Source: an uncultured Eubacteriales bacterium (lineage in GTDB: Bacteria; Bacillota; Clostridia; Oscillospirales; Oscillospiraceae). Taken from it: 64,000 nt of DNA. Made by a program: the position numbers and the translations under genes. Below, piece by piece: positions 41,181 to 49,307 of this stretch. Positions within the stretch are counted from its first letter, which is position 1. Each line of letters opens with the position of its first letter. The notes beneath the pieces were generated by a model. It worked only from the letters and a program-made list of their open reading frames with translations, did not search any database and was not told where the DNA came from. Location of the stretch: assembly GCA_900545495.1 (NCBI GenBank), contig UQZJ01000003.1, forward strand, positions 1 to 64,000, in the 5' to 3' direction.

Positions 41181-41804
41181 ATGGTGAATGATACACGGGC
41201 AGATTATGACCATCTGATGGTGGAGAGTGACGAGGCATTATGCGCCTCTGTCCGGGCGGGAAACCGTCTGGCGGAGGAGGTGCTGGCCGCACGGTACCAT
41301 CGCTTGGTGCGCAGCTGCGCCCGTCCCTACTTTTTGGCGGGCGGCGACAGCGAGGATCTGCTGCAGGAGGGTATGTTCGGCCTCATCAAGGCCATGCGCG
41401 AATATGAACCCGGTCACGGCGCCTCATTTTACACCTTTGCCGAGACCTGCATCCGCCGTCGGCTCTACTCGGTTTTGAAGGCGGCGACCTCCGGGAAACA
41501 CGCACCATTGAACCACGCAGTTCCCCTTGACCCCTCATTCTTTGACGCGAATCTCTCTTTTGCCAATGCCGATCCGGAAATGCTCCTGATCGACAGAGAA
41601 AAAGCTGCCAGTCTGTTGGAAAACGCCCGCAAGCTGTTGTCCGAATTCGAGGTAAAGATTTTAGGGTTTTATTTGGAGGGTCTCACTTGCCGTGAGATCG
41701 CAGAGACTGTTGGCAAGTCCCCCAAGTCGGTGGACAACGCTGTGCAGCGCATACGCCGCAAAATTGCGCGGCAACTTTTATCCGGCGATATCAGCAACGG
41801 CTGA
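41181..41804 (+). CDS. sigH: RNA polymerase sigma factor, SigH-like
   Basis: 207 residues from ATG 41181, or 195 from ATG 41217. Sigma-70 region 2 (DLLQEGMFGLIKAMREYEPGHGASFYTFAETCIRRR) and region 4 (LLSEFEVKILGFYLEGLTCREIAETVGKSPKSVDNAVQRIRRKI) are clear. Length and sequence resemble the sporulation-initiation factor SigH (Spo0H). Neither ATG has a good Shine-Dalgarno; 41181 would give a leaderless message. Single gene between ruvB and a zinc-ribbon gene. Confidence 0.85.
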   Translation: MVNDTRADYDHLMVESDEALCASVRAGNRLAEEVLAARYHRLVRSCARPYFLAGGDSEDLLQEGMFGLIKAMREYEPGHGASFYTFAETCIRRRLYSVLKAATSGKHAPLNHAVPLDPSFFDANLSFANADPEMLLIDREKAASLLENARKLLSEFEVKILGFYLEGLTCREIAETVGKSPKSVDNAVQRIRRKIARQLLSGDISNG

Positions 41805-41840
41805 GCGCAATATATTTTTTCTCAAAGAGAGGGTAAAATC

Positions 41841-42119
41841 ATGTACGAAGACAAGACTTTAGTGTGCAAAGAGTGTGGCAAAGAGTTCGTGTTCACCGCC
41901 GGTGAGCAGGAGTTCTACGCAGAGCGCGGCTTCCAGAACGAGCCCCAGCGCTGCAAGGCCTGCCGCGACGCTCGCAAGAACGCTGCCCGCGGTCCCCGTG
42001 AGTACTTCACCGCTGTCTGCGCTAAGTGCGGCGGCGAGGCCAAGGTGCCCTTCGAGCCCAAGAGCGATCGTCCCGTTTACTGCAGCGCCTGCTTCGCTGA
42101 GATGCGCGAGAACGGCTAA
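41841..42119 (+). CDS. Probable zinc-ribbon protein
   Basis: 92 residues with four CxxC pairs (CKEC, CKAC, CAKC, CSAC), enough for two structural zinc sites. FVFTAGEQEFYAERGFQNEPQRCKACR is the signature of the probable zinc-ribbon family PF13451. Role unknown; possibly a nucleic-acid or protein adaptor. GAGAGGG precedes ATG. Short gap to the sigH-like gene, so it may be cotranscribed. Confidence 0.82.
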   Translation: MYEDKTLVCKECGKEFVFTAGEQEFYAERGFQNEPQRCKACRDARKNAARGPREYFTAVCAKCGGEAKVPFEPKSDRPVYCSACFAEMRENG

Positions 42120-42150
42120 GTCATTCTGCACACTATCGAACATGATATGA

Positions 42151-42187
42151 AAAGGATACGCGCCGAAAGGCGCGTATCCTTTCTTTT
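42151..42187 (+). terminator. Terminator after the zinc-ribbon gene
   Basis: Stem AAAGGATACGCGCC / GGCGCGTATCCTTT with a GAAA loop, then CTTTTT. Confidence 0.92.
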
Positions 42188-42202
42188 TCTTCCAAAACCC
42201 TG

Positions 42203-42231
42203 TTGAAACCTGCGGCATCTTGGGGTATACT
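42203..42231 (+). promoter_or_regulatory. Promoter of the DUF1858 gene
   Basis: TTGAAA (42203-42208), a 17-base spacer and TATACT (42226-42231); the -10 lies in a small palindrome GGGTATACTATACCC. Confidence 0.75.
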
Positions 42232-42263
42232 ATACCCACAACTATCATACGGAGGTTATTCAC

Positions 42264-42476
42264 ATGATCGAGATCACGAAAGACACCATCATCGGTGATA
42301 TTCTGGATGTTGCCCCGCAGACGGCGCCCATTTTCCTGTCCATCGGTATGCATTGCCTGGGCTGCCCCTCTTCCCGCGGCGAGACGGTGGAGGAGGCCTG
42401 CGCCGTACACGGCATCGATGTAGAGAAGCTGCTGGCCATCGTCAACGAGGAGGCCAACAAGCCCGTCGCAGAATAA
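42264..42476 (+). CDS. DUF1858 domain protein
   Basis: 70 residues. ITKDTIIGDILDVAPQTAPIFLSIGMHCLGCPSSRGETVEEACAVHGID is the DUF1858 helical domain with its CxxC (CLGC), also found fused to hybrid-cluster or ScdA-like proteins. Probably binds a metal or takes part in redox chemistry; no direct evidence. CGGAGG precedes ATG 42264. Upstream of trmK on the same strand, 64 bases apart. Confidence 0.88.
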   Translation: MIEITKDTIIGDILDVAPQTAPIFLSIGMHCLGCPSSRGETVEEACAVHGIDVEKLLAIVNEEANKPVAE

Positions 42477-42540
42477 AAAGCAGGTGAGCTGCCACGCATA
42501 CGACCGTATGCGTGGCGCTTTCTGTGCAGAGAGGTGAGAA

Positions 42541-43239
42541 ATGGACCGGAAGCAATTAGCATTACAGCCGCGCCTTCATATGTTGGCCCGTCTGGTGCCG
42601 GAGGGCTGCCGCCTGACGGATGTCGGTACCGACCACGGCTACCTGCCGGTGGCGCTGCTGCAGCAGGGGCGGATCTCCACTGCCATCGCCTCCGATATCG
42701 GCGCGGAACCGCTGGAGCATGCCCGCCGCACGGCAGTGCAGTACGGCGTGGACGGCATGGACTTCCGCCTGTGTGCCGGACTGTCAGGCGTTGCGCCGGA
42801 GGAGACCGACGTCATCGTCATTGCCGGTATGGGCGGGGAGACAATCATCTCTATTCTGCAGGACGCGCCGTGGACGGCGGACGGGCAGCATCGGCTGCTG
42901 CTCCAGCCCATGACAAAGGCGGCGGCGCTGCGGCATTGGCTGGCTGACAACGGTTATACCTTTACAGATGAGCATCTGGTGGAGGACAAGGGCCGTATCT
43001 ACCCGATCCTCTGCGTGGAGGGAGGCGCATTCCGCCCCTTGACGGAGGCGGAGGCGCTGTGCGGCGTGCTGCTGGCGGATGACCCCTTGTACGCCGCATA
43101 TCTGACGGAGCATATCACCAAGCTGCGCCGGTCGGCGGAGGGACTCCGCCGCAGCAGCGATCCCGATGGAGGCAGACTGGCGGTACAGGCGGAGAGCCTG
43201 GCGGCCGAATTGGAGGAGCGGAGGTGTAAAGGTTGTTAA
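42541..43239 (+). CDS. trmK: tRNA (adenine-22-N1)-methyltransferase
   Basis: 232 residues. SAM-binding Rossmann domain with CRLTDVGTDHGYLPVALL, ASDIGAEPLEHARR, VIVIAGMGGETIISIL and LLLQPMT, the TrmK (YqfN) pattern, plus a C-terminal coiled-coil-like helix. In Firmicutes trmK is followed by the Nif3-like yqfO gene, as here. GAGAGGTGAGAA precedes ATG. Overlaps the next gene by seven bases. Confidence 0.93.
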   Translation: MDRKQLALQPRLHMLARLVPEGCRLTDVGTDHGYLPVALLQQGRISTAIASDIGAEPLEHARRTAVQYGVDGMDFRLCAGLSGVAPEETDVIVIAGMGGETIISILQDAPWTADGQHRLLLQPMTKAAALRHWLADNGYTFTDEHLVEDKGRIYPILCVEGGAFRPLTEAEALCGVLLADDPLYAAYLTEHITKLRRSAEGLRRSSDPDGGRLAVQAESLAAELEERRCKGC

Positions 43240-44018
43240 CTGTACAGCAAGTGGAGCAGAAGCTCTTTGACTGGGCGCCCCGCCAGCTGGCGGAGAGCTG
43301 GGACAACGTGGGACATCTGGTGGGCGATCCCAACAGGGAGGTGCGCCGTATTCTGGTCTCTCTGGATATCACGGAGCGGGTGGTGCAGGAGGCCGCAGAC
43401 GGCGGATTTGACCTGATCGTGTCGCATCATCCGGTAATGAACTGCACATGGCATCCCGTCCAGACCCTGCGGGCAGACGACCGACAGGGGCGTATCCTGA
43501 CAAAGCTGACGGAAAATCGCATCTCCGCCATCTGTATGCACACCAATCTGGACGCGGCGGAGGGCGGCGTCAACGATGTTTTGGCACAAAAACTTGGTTT
43601 GGAGGGGCTGACACCCCTGACAGAAGAAAAAATCGGGCGGATCGGCACGTTAAAATGCGAAATGCCCCTTGTGGAGTTCACCCGGTTTGTGATAGAATCA
43701 TTAGGATGCAATGGCCTGCGCTATACCGACTGCGGCAAGCCTGTCCACCGCGTGGCGGTGGGGGGCGGCGCCTGCGGCGACTATATTCCTCAGGCCATTG
43801 CCGCCGGCTGCGATACCTTTGTGACCTCCGACCTGCGGTACCACGACTTTCTGGATACCACAGAGCTGCATCTCATCGACGCGGGGCATTTTCCCACGGA
43901 GGATGTGATCTGTGAACCGCTGGTGGCGTATCTGCAAAGGGCGTTCCCGACAGCCATCGTTATGAAAACGGCCGCACACGACTGTGAAGCCATCCAATAT
44001 TGCATAAAGGAGAAGTAA
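43233..44018 (+). CDS. Nif3-like dinuclear metal centre protein (YqfO family)
   Basis: 261 residues. Metal-binding residues typical of the GTP cyclohydrolase I type 2/Nif3 family are visible: LIVSHHPVM, CMHTNLDAAEGGVND and the C-terminal DAGHFPTE. Function unresolved in most species. Starts with TTG 43233 preceded by GGAGGT, inside the 3' end of trmK. Confidence 0.93.
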   Translation: MLTVQQVEQKLFDWAPRQLAESWDNVGHLVGDPNREVRRILVSLDITERVVQEAADGGFDLIVSHHPVMNCTWHPVQTLRADDRQGRILTKLTENRISAICMHTNLDAAEGGVNDVLAQKLGLEGLTPLTEEKIGRIGTLKCEMPLVEFTRFVIESLGCNGLRYTDCGKPVHRVAVGGGACGDYIPQAIAAGCDTFVTSDLRYHDFLDTTELHLIDAGHFPTEDVICEPLVAYLQRAFPTAIVMKTAAHDCEAIQYCIKEK

Positions 44019-44021
44019 ATT

Positions 44022-44756
44022 ATGTCCGGACATTCCAAGTGGCACAACATTCAAAAGACCAAGGGCGCGGCGGACGCCAAGCGTTCCGCTACCTTTACGA
44101 AGATCGCCAAGGAGATCATCGTGGCCGTCAAGCAGGGCGGCAGCGGCGATCCCGCCAACAACTCCCGTCTGGCTACCGTGGTGGCCAAGGCCAAGGCAGC
44201 CAATATGCCCAACGACAACATCAAGCGCACCATCGACAAGGCGCTGGGCTCCGGCAACACCGACAACTACGAGGCTGTCACCTACGAGGGCTACGGCCCC
44301 TGCGGCATCGCCGTGATCGTGGAGGCGCTGACCGACAACCGCCAGCGCACCGCTCCGGAGATCCGCCACTATTTCGATAAGTTCGGCAAGGGCATGGGCG
44401 CACAGGGCTGCGTCAGCTGGTCCTTCGACCGCAAGGGCGTCATCGTCATCAACAACGAGGACGAGGAGCTGGATGAGGATACCGTGATGATGGACGCACT
44501 GGAGGCAGGTGCCGAGGATGTGTCGGCGGACGGCCCCGTGTTTGAGGTCACCACCGATCCGGACAGTTTCAACGATGTGGTCAAGGCGCTGGAGGAGAAG
44601 GGCTACACCTTTGAGAGCGCGGAGATCGAGATGGTTCCCCAGAATTACATCACCATGACCAACGAGGACGACGTCCGCAGCATGACCAAGCTTCTGGATA
44701 TGCTGGATGACAACGAGGACGTGCAGAACGTCTGGCATAACTGGCAGCAGGATTGA
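44022..44756 (+). CDS. yebC: YebC/PmpR-family protein
   Basis: 244 residues. The N-terminal SGHSKWHNIQKTKGAADAKRSATFTKIAKEI is diagnostic. The family includes transcriptional regulators (PmpR) and factors that relieve ribosome stalling at proline stretches. AAAGGAG precedes ATG; three bases after the Nif3-like stop. Confidence 0.95.
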   Translation: MSGHSKWHNIQKTKGAADAKRSATFTKIAKEIIVAVKQGGSGDPANNSRLATVVAKAKAANMPNDNIKRTIDKALGSGNTDNYEAVTYEGYGPCGIAVIVEALTDNRQRTAPEIRHYFDKFGKGMGAQGCVSWSFDRKGVIVINNEDEELDEDTVMMDALEAGAEDVSADGPVFEVTTDPDSFNDVVKALEEKGYTFESAEIEMVPQNYITMTNEDDVRSMTKLLDMLDDNEDVQNVWHNWQQD

Positions 44757-44766
44757 TGGAACATAC

Positions 44767-44804
44767 AAAAAGGACGGCGGTGCGATGCACCGCCGTCCTT
44801 TTTT
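44767..44804. terminator. Bidirectional terminator between yebC and the TetR gene
   Basis: 17-bp stem AAAAAGGACGGCGGTGC / GCACCGCCGTCCTTTTT around GAT, with A and T tracts. Confidence 0.93.
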
Positions 44805-44810
44805 GCGTAT

Positions 44811-45383
44811 TCATAGTACCCGCACGCCGCCCATGATGATGGTGCCTGCCAGCGCCGCCATCTCCTCCGGCGTCTCCTTGGCGCCGCCTTGCAGCCATTC
44901 CAGCGTCAGCGACAGGTTCCCGGACACGATAAAATGGCAGAAGTACGACAGCCGCTCCGGGTCGCCGGCGTAGAACCGGGCTACGAAGTCCCGCAGGAAA
45001 TAGTCCCGCAGGATGCTGCAGATGCGCTCTGTATAGGCGCGGTCGCCGTTTGGCCCCAGCAGCACCAGACACAGATCGGCGTTGTCCTTGGCAAATTGGT
45101 AAAGATCTGCCAGATAGGGGAAGGCGCTGCCCTCGCCGCTGCTGTGGGCGTGCTTGCAGCACACCGTGATCAGCCGCTCCGCCATCTCGTCCTCCAGCTG
45201 CTGCAGCAGGTCGCCCACATCCTTGTAGTGGATATAGAACGTACCGCGATTGATATCGGCCCGTTCCGCCAGCTCCCGCACGGAGATGGAGCGGGAGGGC
45301 TTCTCTGTCATCAGGTGCATCAGTGCCTGCCGAAGCTGCCTCTTCGTCTTTTTTACGCGACGGTCTACGGTCATATTCTCCAT
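44811..45383 (-). CDS. TetR/AcrR-family regulator
   Basis: 190 residues. N-terminal helix-turn-helix (ALMHLMTEKPSRSISVRELAERADINRGTFYIHYKDVGDLL) and a helical ligand domain ending in LEWLQGGAKETPEEMAALAGTIIMGGV, like the TetR_C_7/DhaS-type subgroup. GGAGGTAACGGCAC precedes ATG 45383. No divergent target gene is obvious; spoIVA lies 170 bases away on the other strand. Confidence 0.88.
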   Translation of the reverse strand: MENMTVDRRVKKTKRQLRQALMHLMTEKPSRSISVRELAERADINRGTFYIHYKDVGDLLQQLEDEMAERLITVCCKHAHSSGEGSAFPYLADLYQFAKDNADLCLVLLGPNGDRAYTERICSILRDYFLRDFVARFYAGDPERLSYFCHFIVSGNLSLTLEWLQGGAKETPEEMAALAGTIIMGGVRVL

Positions 45384-45556
45384 GTGCCGTTACCTCCACC
45401 TGCGCGGTCACCCGCTGTATTTCAGACATTTTACCATATATTTTGTCGAAAAAGCAACGCATTTTGTGAAAATGTTCTGCACTTTTTGCGGCGCGTCTAA
45501 AACCACTGCCCGCCGCATAGACATAGGGTAACAGTCAGGATTCGGAGGAAGGCATT

Positions 45557-47038
45557 ATGAATCGATCCACATCCATTTATCAGGATATAGCGGCCCGCAC
45601 GGGCGGCAGTATCTATATCGGGGTGGTCGGCCCGGTGAGGACGGGCAAATCCACCTTTATCAAGCGCTTCATGGAGACACAGGTCTTGCCGCATATCGAC
45701 AATACATACCGCCGTGACAGGGCGCAGGATGAGCTGCCGCAGAGCGGCTCCGGCCGCACCATCATGACAGCGGAGCCGAAGTTCGTGCCGGAGGAGGCCG
45801 TCCGCATCCATCTGGAGGACGACGTGACATTTGCCGTGCGGCTCATCGACTGCGTAGGCTACATGGTACCCGGCGCTGTGGGGCAGTTTGAGGAGCTTTC
45901 GCCCCGTATGGTGATGACGCCGTGGTACGACCACGAGATCCCTATGACCGAGGCGGCGGAGCTTGGTACGCGCAAGGTCATTGCCGACCACTCCACCGTG
46001 GGTGTCGTGGTCACCACTGACGGCACCATTACTGACATTCCGCGGGAGGATTATCTGGAGGCGGAGGAGCGGGTCATCCGTGAATTGCAGGAGATCGGCA
46101 AGCCGTTTCTGGTGCTGCTGAACTCTGCCGAGCCGCAGAGCTCACGGGCGGCCTCTCTTGCGCAGGAGATCGGGGAAAAATTCGGCGTCAGCTGTCTGCC
46201 GGTGAACTGCCAGACCATGGAGGAGCGGGAGATGCAAGAACTGCTGCGGGGGCTGCTCTATGAGTTCCCACTGCAGGAGCTGGATGTGTTTCTACCGGCC
46301 TGGGTGGATGCGCTGCCCGGCGAGCATCCCATCAAGGCAGGACTGTACCAGAACATTGCAGCCGGTACCGCCGCGCTGCACTGCATCCGCCAGCTCGCGC
46401 CCTATCTGGCCGCTTTGCAGACGGCGGAAAACGTGGAATCCGCCGGTGTGGAGCGTGTAGATCTGGGGCGGGGGGTGGCGCAGGCGCAGATCCGTCTGCC
46501 CCGGCAGCTGTTTTACAGCACGCTGGCGGAGCGCTCCGGGCTGCATATCGGCGATGATGGCGACCTCATGGAGCTGCTGACGGAGCTGGCTGCCGCAAAG
46601 CGCGCATATGACAAGGTGGCTCCGGCGTTGGCGGCTGCCCGCGAAACGGGCTATGGCATCGTGCTGCCCACCGTGGAGGAGCTGGAGCTGGAGGACCCGG
46701 AGATCGTCAAGCAGGGGGGGCGCTACGGCATCCGGATGCGGGCCAGCGCGCCGTCCATCCACATGATCCGGGCAGATGTCTCCACCGCCGTATCGCCCAT
46801 CGTGGGCAATGAGAAGCAGTCAGAGGAGATGGTCAACTATCTGCTGGAGCAGTTTGAGGGCGACACGGGGAAGATCTGGCAGTCCAACATCTTCGGCAGA
46901 AGCTGCAACGAGATCGCGGGGGAGGACTTACAGGCCAAGCTGCGGCGGATGCCGCCGGATGCACAGGCCAAGCTGCGGGAGGCGCTGGAGCGGATCATCA
47001 ACGAGGGCGGAGGCGGTTTGATCTGCATCATTTTGTAA
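45557..47038 (+). CDS. spoIVA: Stage IV sporulation protein A
   Basis: ATPase that polymerises on the forespore surface as the spore-coat basement layer. 493 residues. N-terminal P-loop GVVGPVRTGKSTFIKRF, TAEPKFVPEEAV, LIDCVGYMVPGA, a predicted middle domain, and the conserved C-terminal NEGGGGLICIIL. CGGAGGAAGG precedes ATG. Sigma-E control is expected; a weak CATAGACA-like -10 is present near 45518 but was not convincing. Confidence 0.96.
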   Translation: MNRSTSIYQDIAARTGGSIYIGVVGPVRTGKSTFIKRFMETQVLPHIDNTYRRDRAQDELPQSGSGRTIMTAEPKFVPEEAVRIHLEDDVTFAVRLIDCVGYMVPGAVGQFEELSPRMVMTPWYDHEIPMTEAAELGTRKVIADHSTVGVVVTTDGTITDIPREDYLEAEERVIRELQEIGKPFLVLLNSAEPQSSRAASLAQEIGEKFGVSCLPVNCQTMEEREMQELLRGLLYEFPLQELDVFLPAWVDALPGEHPIKAGLYQNIAAGTAALHCIRQLAPYLAALQTAENVESAGVERVDLGRGVAQAQIRLPRQLFYSTLAERSGLHIGDDGDLMELLTELAAAKRAYDKVAPALAAARETGYGIVLPTVEELELEDPEIVKQGGRYGIRMRASAPSIHMIRADVSTAVSPIVGNEKQSEEMVNYLLEQFEGDTGKIWQSNIFGRSCNEIAGEDLQAKLRRMPPDAQAKLREALERIINEGGGGLICIIL

Positions 47039-47041
47039 AAA

Positions 47042-47081
47042 ACAGGAAGACAGGCGGGTAAAACCCCGCCTGTCTTCCTGT
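47042..47081. terminator. Hairpin after spoIVA
   Basis: 17-bp stem ACAGGAAGACAGGCGGG / CCCGCCTGTCTTCCTGT around TAAAAC. The T tract is on the minus-strand side only, so plus-strand termination may be weak. Confidence 0.6.
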
Positions 47082-47207
47082 CCGACAGCACGTCTGCATA
47101 GTCCAAAACGTATGGAATGTTTGGATTTGAAATTGAACATTATTTGACGATTTCTGCACTATATCTGGAAAAAATGAAAAATTAAGGCACAAAATAACAA
47201 ATTTATA

Positions 47208-47235
47208 GTGACAAATCAAAATAGGGTGCTATAAT
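47208..47235 (+). promoter_or_regulatory. Promoter of the GAPDH gene
   Basis: GTGACA (47208-47213), a 16-base spacer and TATAAT (47230-47235). Confidence 0.65.
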
Positions 47236-47288
47236 GTACTTGGAACAAATACCGCAGTAGCTGCGGACAAAAAGGAAAGGAAAACATC

Positions 47289-48326
47289 ATGGGAATCAAA
47301 ATCGGTATCAACGGATTTGGCCGTATCGGCCGCGTTGTCATGCGTATTCTGACGGAGAACCCGGAAAAGTTCGATGTCTGCGGTATCAACCTGCGCAAGG
47401 CGGACATCGACTACATGGTGTACCTGCTGAAGTACGACTCCATCTTCCGTAACTTCCCCGGTACGGTGGAGCACGCTGGCGGCGATCTGGTGGTCAACGG
47501 CCACAAGATCAAGATTTACAGCGAGTCCGACGCCGCCATGATCAACTGGGCAGACTGCGGTGCCGAGTACATCATCGAGTCCACCGGCGCCAATAACACT
47601 ACCGACAAGGCCAGCCGCCACTTCAAGGGCGGCGCCAAAAAGGTCATCCTGACGGCTCCCGCCAAGGATGACGCCACGCCTACCTTTGTCTACGGCGTCA
47701 ACAGCGATGAGTACCGCTCCGATATGCGCGTGATCTCCAACGCAAGCTGCACCACCAACTGCCTGGCGCCGCTGGCCTATGTGATCCACAAGGAGTTCGG
47801 CATCGAGCAGTCCCTGATGTCCACCATCCACGCCTCTACCGCCAAGCAGAAGGCGGTGGACTCCCGCGGCGGCAGCGACTGGCGCACCGGCCGTTCCATC
47901 CTGAACAATATCATCCCCACCTCCACCGGCGCAGCCAAGGCCGTGGGCCGCGTGATCCCCTCCCTGAAGGGCAAGATGACCGGCATGGCGTTCCGCGTCC
48001 CCACGGCGGACGTATCTGTGGTGGATCTGACCGCCCGGCTGAGCACCAGCGTGTCCTATGCCGATATCTGCTACGAGGTGCTCCACGCCTCCGAGACGTA
48101 CATGAAGGGCATCATCGGCTATACCCGCGATCAGGTGGTGTCCACCGACCTGATCGGTAATCCCTGCCCCTGCATCTTTGACGAGACGGCCGGCATCATG
48201 CTGGATCACGACTTTGTCAAGCTCATTGCGTGGTACGACAATGAGTGGGGCTACAGCACCATGGTCACCCGTATGCTGGAGCATATGTGCGCCGTGGACG
48301 ATGCGGATGCCGCAGAACAGAAGTAA
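47289..48326 (+). CDS. gap: Glyceraldehyde-3-phosphate dehydrogenase (type I)
   Basis: 345 residues. N-terminal NAD(P) fold IGINGFGRIGR, the catalytic Cys in SNASCTTNCLAP, STIHASTAKQKAVD, and the C-terminal WYDNEWGYS. The coenzyme loop reads GINLRKADID, with Leu35 where NAD-dependent enzymes have Asp, followed by Arg36 and Lys37. The second specificity loop reads DSRGGSDWR, lacking the usual Pro. NADP use, or dual use, is therefore possible. AAAGGAAAGG precedes ATG. Monocistronic; fba and PPi-pfk are nearby. Confidence 0.95.
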   Translation: MGIKIGINGFGRIGRVVMRILTENPEKFDVCGINLRKADIDYMVYLLKYDSIFRNFPGTVEHAGGDLVVNGHKIKIYSESDAAMINWADCGAEYIIESTGANNTTDKASRHFKGGAKKVILTAPAKDDATPTFVYGVNSDEYRSDMRVISNASCTTNCLAPLAYVIHKEFGIEQSLMSTIHASTAKQKAVDSRGGSDWRTGRSILNNIIPTSTGAAKAVGRVIPSLKGKMTGMAFRVPTADVSVVDLTARLSTSVSYADICYEVLHASETYMKGIIGYTRDQVVSTDLIGNPCPCIFDETAGIMLDHDFVKLIAWYDNEWGYSTMVTRMLEHMCAVDDADAAEQK

Positions 48327-48347
48327 CCGGGAACGAACATACATTGA

Positions 48348-48380
48348 GGGGCGCACTCCATACGGAGCGCGCCCCCTTTG
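48348..48380 (+). terminator. Probable terminator after the GAPDH gene
   Basis: Interrupted stem GGGGCGC (48348-48354) / GCGCCCC (48369-48375), continued by CTCC/GGAG, then CTTTG. The T tract is weak. Confidence 0.55.
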
Positions 48381-48405
48381 CCGCGTTTCTGTATGCGCTT
48401 ACAGC

Positions 48406-48434
48406 TTGCCAATACGGGCATGGCGTGGTATGAT
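48406..48434 (+). promoter_or_regulatory. Promoter of coaX
   Basis: TTGCCA (48406-48411), a 17-base spacer and TATGAT (48429-48434), only about 25 bases before the start. Confidence 0.7.
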
Positions 48435-48459
48435 GGAGAAAAGGGAGGAGGATGCATCC

Positions 48460-49257
48460 ATGCTGTTGGCTATTGATATCGGCAACTCCAATATTTCCGT
48501 GGGCCTGTTCGACCGGGAACGGGGGCTGCGCTTTCTGGCGTCTCTGGACACAGACAGCCGCAAGACCGCAGATCAGATCAGCATCGATCTGATGAATCTG
48601 TTCACGCTGTACGGCTGTGACATTCACGATGTCAGCGGCGCTATTTTTTCCAGTGTTGTGCCGCCCATCAACTTCATGATGGAAAAGGCACTGACCCGCT
48701 TGCTGGGCAAGCCGCCCATGATCGTGGGCGCCGGCATCAAGACAGGACTGAATATCCGCATGGAGTTCAACAGCCAGCAGCTGGGCGCGGACATCGTTGC
48801 CAACGCTGTGGCGGCACTGGAGAAGTATCCCGCACCTATTATCATGATCGACATGGGTACGGCCACCATCATCTCCTATATCTCCGCCAAGCGGTGCTAC
48901 GAGGGCGGCCTGATGTTCCCCGGCGTCCGTCTGTCGCTGGATGCACTGTCTACCCATACGGCACAGCTGCCAAACATCTCCATCCAGCACCCCCGCCACC
49001 TCATCGGCAAGAACACGGAGGACTGTATGCGCAGCGGCATCGTCTACGGCACCGCCGCCATGCTGGACGGCATCATCGACCGCATCCGCGAGATGCTGGA
49101 CGGAGAGGAGCCGTCCATCGTGGCCACCGGCCCCAATGCGCCGGTGATCGCCCGCTACTGCCGAAACCATGTGGCATACGACAAGTACCTGCTGATGGAG
49201 GGTCTGCGTATCATCTATGAGAAGAACGTGGACAACGGAAAGCGGGATACCCATTGA
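48460..49257 (+). CDS. coaX: Type III pantothenate kinase
   Basis: First committed step of CoA synthesis. 265 residues. ASKHA-fold motifs LLAIDIGNSNISVGLF (phosphate-binding), NSQQLGADIVANAVAAL, MIDMGTATIISYI and GGLMFPGVRLSLDAL define CoaX, which is not feedback-inhibited by CoA. GGGAGGAGG lies eight bases before ATG 48460; the longer frame begins inside the GAPDH gene. Confidence 0.94.
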   Translation: MLLAIDIGNSNISVGLFDRERGLRFLASLDTDSRKTADQISIDLMNLFTLYGCDIHDVSGAIFSSVVPPINFMMEKALTRLLGKPPMIVGAGIKTGLNIRMEFNSQQLGADIVANAVAALEKYPAPIIMIDMGTATIISYISAKRCYEGGLMFPGVRLSLDALSTHTAQLPNISIQHPRHLIGKNTEDCMRSGIVYGTAAMLDGIIDRIREMLDGEEPSIVATGPNAPVIARYCRNHVAYDKYLLMEGLRIIYEKNVDNGKRDTH

Positions 49258-49258
49258 T

Positions 49259-49300
49259 AAAAAAGGACTGGAAAGGGAAAAACCTTTCCAGTCCTTTTTT
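49259..49300. terminator. Bidirectional terminator between coaX and PPi-pfk
   Basis: 18-bp stem AAAAAAGGACTGGAAAGG / CCTTTCCAGTCCTTTTTT around GAAAAA; it closes both convergent genes. Confidence 0.95.
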
Positions 49301-49307
49301 ATATTGG

